A DNA stretch of 64,000 bases from positions 992,001-1,056,000 of the forward strand of contig JAJTUP010000006.1 in the NCBI GenBank assembly GCA_021399435.1. Direction: 5' to 3'. Source of the stretch: Diaporthe sp. PMI_573. Lineage: Eukaryota > Ascomycota > Sordariomycetes > Diaporthales > Diaporthaceae. Of the stretch, positions 11,967-22,720 are shown in pieces. Each line of letters begins with the position of its first letter. Position 1 is the first letter of the stretch. The position numbers were made by a program, and so were the translations under genes. The notes under the pieces are model-generated. The model worked only from the letters and a program-made list of their open reading frames with translations. It made no database searches and was not told where the DNA came from.

Positions 11967-14576
11967 TTCCGCGCTACAACCACTTCGGCGGCGACCGGAA
12001 CGGAGCCCACGATTACGAAAACACGACCATGTCTATCAGGTTGAATACGCCTTCCTCTATACTGCGGTCATCTCGGGGTTTGGATTGGATCTCATGGATT
12101 TGCCGGGCAAAATTTTATATCACGAAAAGACCACTTTCGAGAAATATACCTGTGTGCATTGCATGGAAGGATGTACGACTACGATACGAGCCAACAGATA
12201 AACGACACCTGGCTTCGAGAATTTGATTCCCTTTTTTTCCAAGCGACCCACATTCTTAATCAGTGCGAATACCTATGTCATAACGTTATGTTCCTTGCTT
12301 GGGAGTGGAAGACTGGAGGAGGGGATGCATGGACTTCGGCGTGAAAGGCAGGAACGACTGGAGGTGTCCGACCGACAGGGTAGATATTGCGCAAATTCTG
12401 GCTTGGGTTGAGAGCGCGGCTGGTTCTGTTCCTCAGCAAGCTTAATTGGGGTCGAGCGCCTATGAACACCACAGGTCGACCCGATCAGGCGTGCACAAGA
12501 GTTGGTGGCCTGGTATACGTTTGCGCATTGCATGCAGGTGGCTGTGTGCCGGCGATCCGATGATTCTGCTTGTTCTTCCTCAACTCTACCGATGGATCCA
12601 TGGCATATTTCTTTCTCTATCCCTCGTCCGATTATAACGTGAGAGTTTTATGTGGGATTTCCCATGTGTCAGACTGAATCATCTGGACAAAGGAGGACCT
12701 GTTCTGTACAACATCTACTGGATCTCTAAGGGTACCTTGCGGCGAGACTAGAGAGGCGAAGGGGGTGCGGTGTCACCACCCTGGACGAGCAAGGAGTGTA
12801 AGACATCAGCGGGACTACGTGCTGGTGCTGACGGTACAATTGGCCTACTAGGGCTTGTATATGTTCTGAGCTGTCTGGCAGGGCCTGTCGGCCTAATCCA
12901 GTCGACAGCTTTCCCGCCCGAGTGTACATAAATCTTGCCTGTGCACAGGTTGTTGTCGGGAGTTGTGCTGAGAATGGTGGGCCTGAACGTGCAAATGGAA
13001 GAGACCTACATACCTACCAAACCACTTTCGCGGTCTTGTGACCTCACAATGCTGCTGCGGAAATTAGTGATGACTGAATAAACGAACAAGCAGTGCATCA
13101 CAGCTTTCTGAGAGAAGGGAACATGCCGCGCACTGTCTGTGCCGATGCAAAAGGTATCTTCGGACCATCTCGCCCAGAAGACAGCCGCCTGGGCTTTGCG
13201 GACCTCTCGGGATCCCGATGTCAGTCGGATCGGGTAGAACTGCTTGGATCTTCTCCCTTTCCCCCCTTAGTATAGATCACACATGGGCAGTGTTGCCCCA
13301 TCATCAGAGATGGTGAACCCACCCTCGGGCACGAAAACCGGCATCCCGCAAGCCTGGGGAGACCTGTCAACACCACCGTGACATGGCGGCACTCCCTCCA
13401 TCACACCCGTCAGCCCCCTTTTTTCCCCCCAAAGGGCAGGGCACCCTTCACTTCCTCGGCCGAAGGCAATGTAGAAGGAACATTCCAGATGCCTGTCAAC
13501 TACGCGCATGCTGTAAATATCTCGCTCTCTCTCTCTCTCTCTTTCTTAGACAGACAAACAAACACCGGCTGCCCCACCTGGATCCCGTACTTGTTACCAC
13601 CCTCCCTTTTCTTCCCGGCCGACAGATATAGTACCCGGCACGGATACATACTGCGTCTGCCGACGGTGTTTCGAAAAGACTTGTGCGTTGTTGAGGATCG
13701 TGTGCAGAGTCTGTTCCCTTACCCGGGTCGCACAATTATCTTTCCCCCACCCCCCAGGCGGCCCTCTCACTTCCCTCGGGAGCAGATCCTCCCTCCCACA
13801 TAATCCACCCCCCCCTGCTGCACCGTTACACGCCGTGCAACCGTGGCCTCCCAAATACGAAGTCTCGGTGAGGCTGACTCAAAACACTACACCAGGGCAA
13901 AGGGGTTCGAGACTTTGGGAGTTGGGGTAGGGGGGTGCTGAAGGGAAAGCAAAGTAAGTGCGAGGAATGGAAACGCCCCGGCTCTGGGGGGCCTGTGCAA
14001 GGGGCGGTCCTCTGGCGGCCCGTCCGCTCGGCATATTGCAGAGCATAGGACGGTTGGGGGCCAAAAAGGAAGGGGTCCCTTGGAGCGCTTGAGTGCCTTG
14101 TCAGAGTGCCTGGTCAGAGTTTCATTGGGAAGAGCTAGGGGCTTTTGTTGAAGAAGTATTGACTTTCGGCAGCTATCTAGGTATTATTACCCGACGGCTC
14201 TTGATGCTGTGTCCGTTCCCCGGTGCGAGCGTTTCTATTCCAGCTCCTGGGTTTTTGGACATGCTTCTGATGGTGTGGGCAGGCGAGGACTTGCATAGTC
14301 AGGTGTTTAGTCTTGTGACCTAGCACCTGAATCTTTTCCGGTGTAACATTAGGTCAAGAGACAATGTAGACGGACAAACTTGTCATATTCCCAAAGAAAT
14401 CCTTTGTATTGTTTTTTGCTATCCACTATGTTGCACAAAACACTGTAATTCACCGCAAAACGTGGTGCATTTGTAGCATGGCTTCCAGCCACGTTTTCCT
14501 TGGGGCTCATTGAAACTCGTGTCCCAGACGATCCTTGCGTATATGAGTCCTGCGCAGCAACCGCCGGCGACTGCAT
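11967..14576. other. Intergenic region between the regulator and gad
   Basis: No supported gene. It holds the regulator's 3' flank, a CT microsatellite near 13523-13544, C-rich runs near 13740-13815, and the 3' flank of the glutamate decarboxylase gene on the opposite strand. The two neighbouring genes converge on this stretch. Confidence 0.55.
13523..13544. repeat. CT dinucleotide microsatellite
   Basis: A run of about ten CT units lies in the convergent intergenic space. Confidence 0.85.
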
Positions 14577-17500
14577 CTAGCAAACTGCGTCTAGGTATGA
14601 TGTTAGTCCTGCGACGAATCCTAAAGTGTTGCATTCTAGAACATTCCAAAACATGAGAGACGGGGTTCGATTCTTACGTGTCTTCCCAGTCTTCCCCTGC
14701 AAAGAGTGCTTCTCATTCTATATCAAATTGTTAGATCAGTCTTATCCTTAGCTCGACAACACAACCCCATGTCTTTAGTGGGGTTTCCAAATGAAGTGAT
14801 ATGTTTGAACGAATATGTAAGACATCCCATAGGGAAATGCTAGCAAACAAGGGTCTGGGAGGTGTTTGTCAATACATGCCTTAAACTTGGGGTGATTATG
14901 TGTGGACTTTCCACTGTGGAGGTGATGCTTGTTGATGAAATCCTGCTGGCGGATGACGGAGTCCTTATCCATCTTTTCAAGCAGACTCATGCACAGTTTG
15001 ATATCTGTGATGAGACTTTCGCAACGACTACGGGTGAAGTCTTCCCTCCTACAGCATTCAGAGTCAGCTGCCAAAGAACCAAAGAAGTAGCTTCATGCTA
15101 ATACGGTGAGAAGTGAGCCACAAAGTGGTCATAGCCTGTTTCAAAACCTGCAGCCCATAAAGTTTTTGTTGTATAGGCTGAAGATGGGGTATGTTTGTTC
15201 TGGAAGGGGACAAAGATCGTATCCAAAAGCTTACACAACCACACGCAGCATCTTGAGGTTCTCCGTCTTTGGAGCCATAGTGTACGCCGGTACAACCCAG
15301 CTGCGAACACGGAGCCTAGAACGTGTTAGTCACCTGCTACGGATCCCAAATTGATGTGTTCTGGAATATCCCACAACATGAAAGACGGGGAACCCTTGAA
15401 AAGTAACGGATGGTACTGACTGATGTGCCAGGGCAAACTCGTCGTAGGACCTCTCTCCTTCCGGATCCTTTGGCAGGCGGAATGCAACCAGCGGAAGTCC
15501 GGCTCCAGACTTTTGGGACATGATTTGGAATCCTAGAGCGACCAAATTATCGGAAAGATAGTCCGCCGTCAAGGTCAGGTTCTTCATGATTTGCGTGTAA
15601 CCTTTTTTCCCGAGACGAATGAGCTGGTAGTACTGTCCGATGCTGCTCCCTGTTAATCATCCGCTACGGAGCCGAAAGTGTTGCATTCTGGAACATCCCA
15701 GAACACAAAGGATCGGAACCCATATAGGGAAAGGGTTATGCTTACACTTGCGAAGCTCCTTTGGAGAAGTTCAGCGTGAAGGAACCTGCGGCATTCAGAG
15801 TCAGCTATCCAAGAACGCGGAGTACTTTCATTCAGATTGGGGTGAGGGTGCGGGCCATCATGTTGCCATAGCCTCTCTCAAAGCCAGCAGCGTGACGGAT
15901 TCCTTGAGGCACAGGCCACAAATGGGGGATCTCTTCTTCTTTTTTTTTTGAAGCGTTTCAGATTGTATCCAAGAACTCACTTTGATCAGCACCCAGATAA
16001 TTGATGTTAAACACCAGCTCCTGGGGCAGGTGCTCCGCACCCCTCTGATAGAAAAACGATTAGCAAGATAATAGACTCTATAATTACCCTCGCCTAGCAT
16101 GTAAGCTTAGTTGATAGCTGCTCAATAAGTATAAACCTTATACTACCAACTAAGCCGAACAGGGGTGAGGAAAAAGGATGCAACTAACCCATATGACCCA
16201 GCCCACGCCTGCGCCGAGGAGATTAGCATCGAGATTGACATCGTAGGGTTGGTTTCAGAGGCGTGATCCAGCTTACCCGGGTAAACGAGACCATATTTAT
16301 GGCCTGATACATTAATTGACACGACTCTGGGCAAGCGGAAATCCCACACAAGATCTGGATAAAAAGTGTTAGAACAGAGGAGTGATAGAGAGGGAACGAA
16401 CAGATCATTTGAGGATCCACATACCTGGGTTCACGAAAGGAGCCACGAAGCCGCCACTGGCTGCATCAACGTGAATGGGAGTATCCAAGCCACGCTCGAT
16501 CAGCAGGTCGTTGACGGCCTTGACATCCTCATACTCGCCTGTGTAAGTGGTTCCGAGGATGCAACAGATGCCTTCGGATAAGTTAGCTAGAACAAACAAC
16601 TGAAGGGTGGTAGTTTAAAACTAGAAGCTTTACCAATCGTATTCTCGTCGACCAGATCGACAGCCTGCTTGGGATCCAGAACATAGCGCTCGTCGGTGCA
16701 ATACACGAGCCTACATGGCTATGTATTAGCGATTCTTCATTATGGCTTTCAAACCAGTGCAGCCAAGCTATCCAGGAGTGTGTAAAACTTCCTGCAAGCC
16801 CAAGACATAGAACTTGGAATACAGCTTACCGCTCATCTATTTCGAGGTATCTGGTGGCCTATTGTAACGTTAGCTAACCCACAAAAAGCGCGCCACCCCC
16901 CCCCCCGGCCCCCACAGCACATGGGAAAAAAGAATGAGAGCAAATCACCTTCTCCCAGCAGACCTGTACCGCGCTGTTCATCACGATATTAGGGTTCTCG
17001 GTCGACTTCCCCTCGGCCTTGCGCTTGTTCTTCCAGCGTCTCTTCATGGCCAGGACACCTAGTATGATAGCTTCGGATGAGCCGACCTAAGTGTGACGTC
17101 AGTCCTGCTATAGATCCCAAAGTATTGCATTCTAGAATAGTCCAAAACTTGAAAGATGGGGATCCGTGACAGGACAAGGGTGATGCTTACACAACTCGTG
17201 CCGATAGCCCCGTTTCCGTTTCCGATCGGAGCGTTGAAGAGCTTCCCAATCATGTTTACACAGCGGCTGGTACGGGGCGAGTCAGCGGAGGACAGCACGG
17301 GGAGGTGCATTGTTGTTGGGCGGGAGCTTAGACTTCCTGAGTGGAAAGCTGATTGACGTGGGGAACGGAGGCTCACTTCTGCATCTCGGCTGTCTTTGGG
17401 TACTCCTCATAGTCGATGAAGTTCTTGGAGAGGGCGTCGCTCATGAGCTTCTCAGCCTCGTCCTCCATGTAGGTGGTGACGAAGGAGGCAAGGCTGTCCG

Positions 17501-17869
17501 GGCATCAACTGTCAGCCCCAAGCCCCAAGCACGATCAAGCAAGGTCTGGAATAATTCATGCGGGCGTACTTGAGCATAGGATTCCCGTCCAGCGACAGCT
17601 CATCCTTGATTAGACGGTAGGCAGCTGAGGCCACAGTTTAGCTAGGCATCTCAAGGGAGACTGTTTGGTTATTAGAGAATACCTTCCCTGGGCATCTCGC
17701 CGTCAGGAATCTCGTAACGGGGGAGATCCTGGGCGGCGAACTTGGAGCCATAGACGGAGGTGGTGAAGTTGTCATTGTCCGTGGCTGCCTCAATGTGGAG
17801 CTTTCTGACCTCCTTAGAAAGGTGATCGTCGCTGTCGTGGGGTTTGGAGATGTGGTTGAGGTGAACCAT
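14577..17869 (-). CDS. gad1: Glutamate decarboxylase (17 exons)
   Basis: A PLP-dependent cytosolic enzyme converting L-glutamate to GABA and CO2, the entry step of the GABA shunt. Exons, in gene order: 17869-17683, 17624-17570, 17493-17377, 17266-17191, 17086-16949, 16858-16830, 16710-16634, 16571-16425, 16354-16277, 16208-16189, 16044-15981, 15785-15746, 15642-15421, 15315-15235, 15048-14880, 14717-14678, 14590-14577. They sum to 1554 nt, giving 517 residues plus stop. Key features are HVDAASGGF (260-268), the PLP-binding lysine in SGHKYGL (K295), and the C-terminal GKTGKTHAVC that I recall as typical of fungal glutamate decarboxylases. The start MVHLNH also fits. Sixteen introns is very many for this family in ascomycetes. 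Introns 4, 12, 13 and 16, and introns 11 and 14, form two repeat families. Intron 15 appears to use a GC donor. The first 13 joins are strongly supported by conserved protein; the last two exons rest on the C-terminal match. Confidence 0.92.
14591..14677 (-). repeat. Introner-like element, family A (gad intron 16)
   Basis: An 87-bp intron starting GTAAGA and ending CTAG. It contains the family core TTCTAGAATGCAACACTTTA and a GACTAAC branch site, both shared with introns 4, 12 and 13 of the same gene. Confidence 0.8.
15049..15234 (-). repeat. Introner-like element, family B (gad intron 14)
   Basis: A 186-bp intron resembling intron 11 at both ends and in the middle. Both have GGATAC(A/G)ATCT near the donor, a central TTTGA(A/G)A(C/G)AGGCTATG block, and an identical GCTGACTCTGAATGC just before the acceptor that includes the CTGAC branch site. 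Confidence 0.75.
15316..15420 (-). repeat. Introner-like element, family A (gad intron 13)
   Basis: A 105-bp intron, the most diverged member of family A. It keeps CCCCGTCTTTCATGTTGTGG, then TTCCAGAACACATCAATTTG, GGATCCGTAGCAGG and a TGACTAAC branch site. Confidence 0.78.
15643..15745 (-). repeat. Introner-like element, family A (gad intron 12)
   Basis: A 103-bp intron with core TTCCAGAATGCAACACTTTC, two mismatches from intron 16 over these 20 bases. A GGCTCCGTAGCGGATGATTAAC tract, matching the family, provides the branch site. Confidence 0.8.
15786..15980 (-). repeat. Introner-like element, family B (gad intron 11)
   Basis: A 195-bp intron paired with intron 14 (15049-15234). It also carries an internal A/G-rich run. 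It is separated from the family A intron 12 by an exon of only 40 bp. Confidence 0.75.
17087..17190 (-). repeat. Introner-like element, family A (gad intron 4)
   Basis: A 104-bp intron, GTAAGC to TTAG, with core TTCTAGAATGCAATACTTTG (two mismatches from intron 16), then GGATCTATAGCAGGACTGAC supplying the branch site. Confidence 0.8.
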
Positions 17870-18859
17870 GTTGGATAGTTTGCAGGGGGCAAATATAGCG
17901 GTGGTAGTGCCAGAACTGCTTCTGTCTTGAGCTCGAGGGAAACGATCCAAGGCCCGTTCTTATGTCTGAAGGAAAGGTGATGTATTTCTCTGGGAGGCCG
18001 CCTTTGAGTGTCTTGTGAGGCGAGTCAGCATTCGTATCTCTCAGGAGAGTTGGGAGCTCTGCTAAGCCGGTGAAGGTCCAGATCAAGCCCAAGTCACGCA
18101 GCAGTTGCGAGTGTGTGGGGTGGTCGAGTCAGCATGGGATCCAACTCACACGAGACGAATGCTTTCCACGGTCTGGTGCTGGTGAGAGAAGATGCGGGAG
18201 AGAAGGTGGAAGTGGTGGCAATTGGGAGTTAAAGGGGCGGCAGGAACAGCGGTAGCTTACTGAGGGGTATAGCTTGAAGCTCACACAGCTCCCTTGCGCG
18301 GACTGACGTAACGCTGGGCGACTAATACGTGTGTCGACAGGGGAAGCTCCCCCGTTCGGGATAGTACTGCGTGGGAAACGCGCACCGCTTGTTACAGGCC
18401 AGGCCTGCATGGAACCAAGGCCTCCCACCGGTTGGTCCTCACCGTCATGCCACGACGAGCCCTTGGCCATTGGCATGAACCCACGTGTGTGTACAGATTA
18501 CATGGTGTCTAGTCAGCAAGTGGCGCTCCTATCCAATCACTCCATATGCAAGCCAGGGAGGCGCAAGGGCATGTCTCTTGGAAATCAGAGCAAGAACGCC
18601 GCATGAAGCACGATCGCCAGGGGCTGTGCCATCGCTCCCCCGCAGGAGCGGGACTCACCGATCGGCTCTAGGCCACTTCTGACATGGCTGGGCAAAAGCT
18701 TGGTCTTTAGTCGAAGCAGGGATCTCGCAGATCCAACCTCGCCTTCGACGTGGGGCACAACCGGAACTCGGCGGGTTCTCATGGCTGCCAGTCCATCCTC
18801 GCACCAACTGCATGGAGGAATGATCTGGAGGAACCGTCTCCATTATATGGTCTGTGTTT
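17870..18859. other. Upstream flank of gad
   Basis: No supported coding sequence. This roughly 1-kb stretch must hold the gad promoter (minus strand). It is bounded on the right by the last remnant of the decayed gene array. Confidence 0.5.
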
Positions 18860-19960
18860 CAGACCAACCAATGCCTAGCGCAGACCATAGCCGCCGTTTG
18901 CCAGGCCGCGTCTCATGGGTGAAAGCATCCCCTCTCCCTTGGAGCGCTGGCCGATCTGGCCTCCATTCGCGTAGAAGGTCAGGCGGTTGCGCGCGATCTA
19001 GATCGCAAGCTGCATGTTGTAGATACGACCTCGATTAAGCCAGAAGGTCTCGTACTGCTTCATTGCCGCAAGTCTGGCATCTTCGATAGTAGAGTGCTGA
19101 GGAAGGAGTGTGGGTCGGAAGGTCTCAGGGAGCTTCTTGTGTGCTCCGTCGAAGAGCTTGAAGGTCAAACCGTTGACCTCACCGATCTCGACACCTATAA
19201 GCACCTGAGCGCCGCGCATGCAGTGAGGATGGTTCTTGGGTTAGACATTGTTGAGTCCGACCTCGCCACGGTTAGCTCGGTGGTACACGATTTCTTTGCG
19301 TTGCCCTCCTGTTGTTTCCTTTGTGTTTGCTAACATGACCGATATGGTTTGTCATAATGCTAATATATGTTAATCGCCCGCTGGAGGCCCTGAAGTGATT
19401 CATTTCCGGAATATGGCAAATGAGTAACTGCAAAAAGAGAAGAATGGGCCTAATCCGACAACAACGCAGACTTTGTCGATACTGGCCTCAACAGCCTCTA
19501 TGCTGGGAGAAGCGTGATAGTCCCTAGTCTTCCACTTTTTGGCCGTTCATCGCAAAACAAGCGTCCAGGAGCTTCCTCATGTCGCTTGGGGTCGCTGTCT
19601 TGTAAACGAGGGTTCCATCGAAATAAACGTTCTTCGGCAGGTAGACAATGCTTCGTATGCCCCCCACTAGGTTACCATGAACGTTGGCTGGGGTCTTAAA
19701 AGGGGCTGCGCCTGGTTTGAGTGCGGTTTGTACCTTGGGCTGAGGGGCGCTGTCCATATCGACAATTGGCGCAGGCGTGGTGGGCATCTGCGGCGGTAGA
19801 AAATGGCCGAGGTTGCCGTCGAAAGACACCCTGTAAGAATTCGATCAGATCTACTAAAATGGCATGCAATGGGTAGGTTTTACTAACCTGAAGGCTTGCG
19901 CAATATTCTCGTCATGTGGAAAATTGTTGCCTCCAGAGGCTGTGAAAGGCTGTAGTCGAG
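18860..19960 (-). pseudogene. Decayed copy U1 of an unrecognised gene family
   Basis: I do not recognise the family. In gene order there is a short exon ending FPHDENIAQAFR (about 19950-19890), an apparent 57-bp intron, then an exon starting near 19829 with VSFDGNLGHF. Family motifs follow: LKPGAAPFKTPANV, VYKTAT and CFAMNGQ. The frame then breaks: after NGQ a one-base shift is needed to continue into the DYHASPS block that matches copies U2 and U4. A TAA interrupts the next block, and a TAG lies inside the C-terminal QLAI..LTFYANGG block. At least three lesions make this a pseudogene. The closest relative in the window is U2. Confidence 0.7.
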
Positions 19961-20269
19961 GGAAGTGTTCAGTTCAGGGAAGCAGAAGTTCGACCGCCCC
20001 GGGAAAGTGGGTAAGGGAAGCAGAAGTTTGAAGTACTCGAGAGGTTCTGGCTCGAAGAAGAGCAGCCAACAATTAGCAACACCTACAGAACAGAAGTCTC
20101 GAAAGGTTGAGCTCGGATGGAGACATAGCTGATCGCGCGATCTTTTCTTTCCCGAAAACCTGGCGGAGCTGCAGCTTTGTGGGGGGGGGGGGTTGACGAG
20201 GAAAGGCGGCAACTCGAGAAACGTTTGAATTTGAAGAGGGGAGAAAGTAGTGAGAAACATGACATCGAC

Positions 20270-21300
20270 CATAGCTCGTAGGTCTTCATGGCGGCGAGTT
20301 TCGCATCCACAATCGTGGCGTGTGCAGGCAAAAGCTGTCCGGGCTGGGAAGAGTTCGGCAACTTCTTGTAGGCGCCATCGAAGTACTTGAAGGTAACGCA
20401 AGTGGTGCTCGGCTCCACGCCCGTAAGGACTGTGGACCCGGCCATACGGTATAGGTCGACCTTAGCCTGGACGGTCGGTTTGGTTACCCTGAGACCGAGG
20501 TCTCCGGGGCGATTGGTCTGCCTGTGAACAATGTCCTTCCGAGCACGCCTGTTGTTGCCCCTTGCACTTTGTGACAGCGCCCATGTCACTCGCCATCCTG
20601 GCGACAGGGACACAGACGTTGTTGATGCCGCCTTCGACATCCTTCTGGTCTGGCAGCGAGTGGTACTGTCCCGTGCTCCACTGCTGGCCATTTATGGCGA
20701 CGCAGAGCTCGATGAGATGATCCATCTCGCGGAGGCTAGCGGTCTTGTACTTGTCCCCTGCAAATGGATGTGCTTGGGTCCGTAGAGAGTGTTGCGCGTG
20801 TCATCGCGCATCGCACGAGTGACATCGGGGGGCGTCTCGAAAGGCTCCCTACCAGGCTTCAGGCCAATGACCGTGTTGGGGTGCTCGGCGCTGCCCATGT
20901 CGGTGACAGCCAGCTGCTCAGTTGGCATTTGGGCGTGCCAGTTGCCGAAACGGTCGTCAAAAGGCATGCTGGAGGGTCTTGTCAGATGTGCAAAGAGAAT
21001 AACTGTTGTCGGTATATCTACTTACTTGATGGCTTTGAAGAATGTGGCCTTGGGAGACACTGACCTCGACTGACTTGGATAGGCTGGATAATGTCTGCGG
21101 ATTACAAAAAGGTGGTCACACGTGCGAGGATGACAACTGCTAGTGTGATCTTTACTTACCTAAAGGCTTGGTGATCACAATCTCAAGAGAAGATGTTGTC
21201 GACGAAGACAGGCAACAACTTGAGGAGGCTGAAGGGGGGAGGAAGGCAGCGGGAATTTGACTTGGAGCTGCAACCTCGAGAGTTTGTGGTTGAAGAAATA
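20270..21300 (-). pseudogene. Decayed copy U2 of the same family
   Basis: Layout matches U1: a 5' exon ending ITKPLG with a GTAAGT donor (near 21165), a small second exon (near 21040), then MPFDDRFGNW from 20967. Shared blocks are LKPGREPFETPPDVTRAM, YKTA, INGQQWSTGQ, GAVTK and FDGAYKKLP. A net deletion before YKTA shifts the frame (around 20755), and another shift is needed after the MGAVTKCKG block. Apart from those, much of the protein is legible, so this is one of the better preserved copies. The segment upstream of its first exon resembles that of U4, so the duplication unit included the promoter. Confidence 0.7.
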
Positions 21301-21429
21301 GAAAGATTGTTGGTTTGCAGAAAGCTGACATCTGAAGTTCTGGGCTAACTAGTCGAAGGCAACAGGCAAACATCTTTTGAATCAAAATGTGTAGGCCATT
21401 GGCTGAGATCGGACGAAAATATGACAGGC

Positions 21430-21610
21430 ACAACGATGGGAATAGCTTGCTGTTGAATGAATCAAAACCTGCGGTGTAAAGCCTCCTCTTTTCCAATGGC
21501 TCCTCCGTTGGCGTAAAAGGTGAGGAGTTTGCTCGAGATGTAATGGCGAGCTTCAAGTTGCACTCACGGCCCTTCTTTACCCAATACCTGGGTGTTTCGC
21601 TGTGTATAAA
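21430..21610 (-). pseudogene. U-family C-terminal fragment (U5)
   Basis: A detached fragment. YWVKKGRECNLKLAI is the counterpart of the U1 C-terminal block WLNRGRIYNMQLAI. After it the frame must shift by one base to read LTFYANGGAIGKEE. No N-terminal part is attached; the sequence upstream belongs to helicase-like fragment H2. Confidence 0.6.
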
Positions 21611-21677
21611 ATACCTCCCGGGCAGGGTCGAACAAAGTAAGTAACATCTGAAACTGCTGATGCATAGATATGATGGG

Positions 21678-22130
21678 CTACTCAAGAGTGTACAGATGCT
21701 CCGCAAGGGAGAAAACGTATTGATTCTCGTATGAACCATGGGAAAAGTCTTGGAAGCGTTGAACGCTGGTAGTTGCCCCGGTCGAAGGCAAATTGGAAGA
21801 CAGACTGGTTGGTTGTAGACGCACTGCAGGACGTGGGCTGGCTCTAGCCTCGTCAACGGCAAGCACAGATGCTTGAATCCGAGTTAACCATTTCGCCGTC
21901 TTTCCAAGTGCGCCATACGGTGTCGTGGCAATTAGCACGGCAGACCAATAGGTCTAAACCTGTGAAAACAGGCTTGTCCAATTTGTGGGCCTTGCTGCTG
22001 CCCCGTACCTGAGCAGGTGGTCTATTAAAGGCGAGGGCGATATCCTGACCACATTCTAAAGCACGTCGTATTTCCCGGACAGACTGTCCCTACCAAGATC
22101 GATAATCGCCATCACCCGGCTACAGTTGGT
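21678..22130 (-). pseudogene. Helicase-like fragment H2 with internal deletion
   Basis: It begins with the H-family N-terminus (AIIDLGRDSLSGKYDVL, then LECGQDIALAF in a shifted frame) and RGSSKAHKLDKP, the counterpart of RGSTKARKIDKP in H1. It then jumps directly to LIATTPYGALGKTAKWLT and VLAVDEA. The Walker A part present in H1 is missing, so several hundred bases have been deleted. VDEA is the Walker B motif (motif II) of superfamily-1 helicases, which is absent from truncated H1. The 5' end abuts U3. Confidence 0.6.
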
Positions 22131-22720
22131 TCCTGTAGCTGTCTTGTAATAGATGGTTTCCTTAAGGTGAAAATTCTTTGGGATTGGGAAAAATGTTGTG
22201 TATGTCTTCAACTATGTCTCGGTAAACATCTCCAGGGGTTTCCAAAGCTTGCTTTCCTCCGATAAGGCCGATACTGTGGACATGCTGCGCGAGGCTGCCA
22301 AATTCCGCGTTGGCGACACTCTAATCTGGCTGGACTGGGCCAGAGTCACTATACTCGTCCTGGTAGATGTTTGATAGCCTAGAGACATTGATTAGACCTG
22401 GAGAGAGGATGCTTGTTGATATGGTTGCCACTTACTTATAGGACTTTGCTCTTGCGATGCAGCAACTTGATAAGGACGATTGCTTTGACAAGCGGGGACC
22501 TGATTGAGTTGTGATGTCAGACATGAGAGGTTGTCTGATAGGTCATCCTATGGGAGGTTGTCTAATGGGAGGACGAGAAGAGGGCGTTGATGTGATCTGT
22601 GATCTCTACTTACTTGAAGCCCTTGTGATGCTGTCACCGATTGGATTAGATTGTCGACTCGAGATAACGAGGAGCCTGATGGGGAGACAGACAGGTAAGA
22701 AGAAGCGAGGTTGGTTGAGG
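22131..22720 (-). pseudogene. Decayed copy U3, truncated
   Basis: It retains a 5' exon ending at a GTAAGT donor (near 22610), a further donor near 22440, and the block YQDEYSDSGP, LIGGKQALETPGDVYRDI and YYKTAT. A TAG follows VQPD and a TAA interrupts the block before YYKTAT. It ends at YYKTAT, where the H2 sequence begins. Confidence 0.6.

Noticed and set aside
14641..14680. B-box-like GGTTCGATTC in gad intron 16
   Set aside because: No A box at the right distance and the sequence is explained as part of the repeated intron element.
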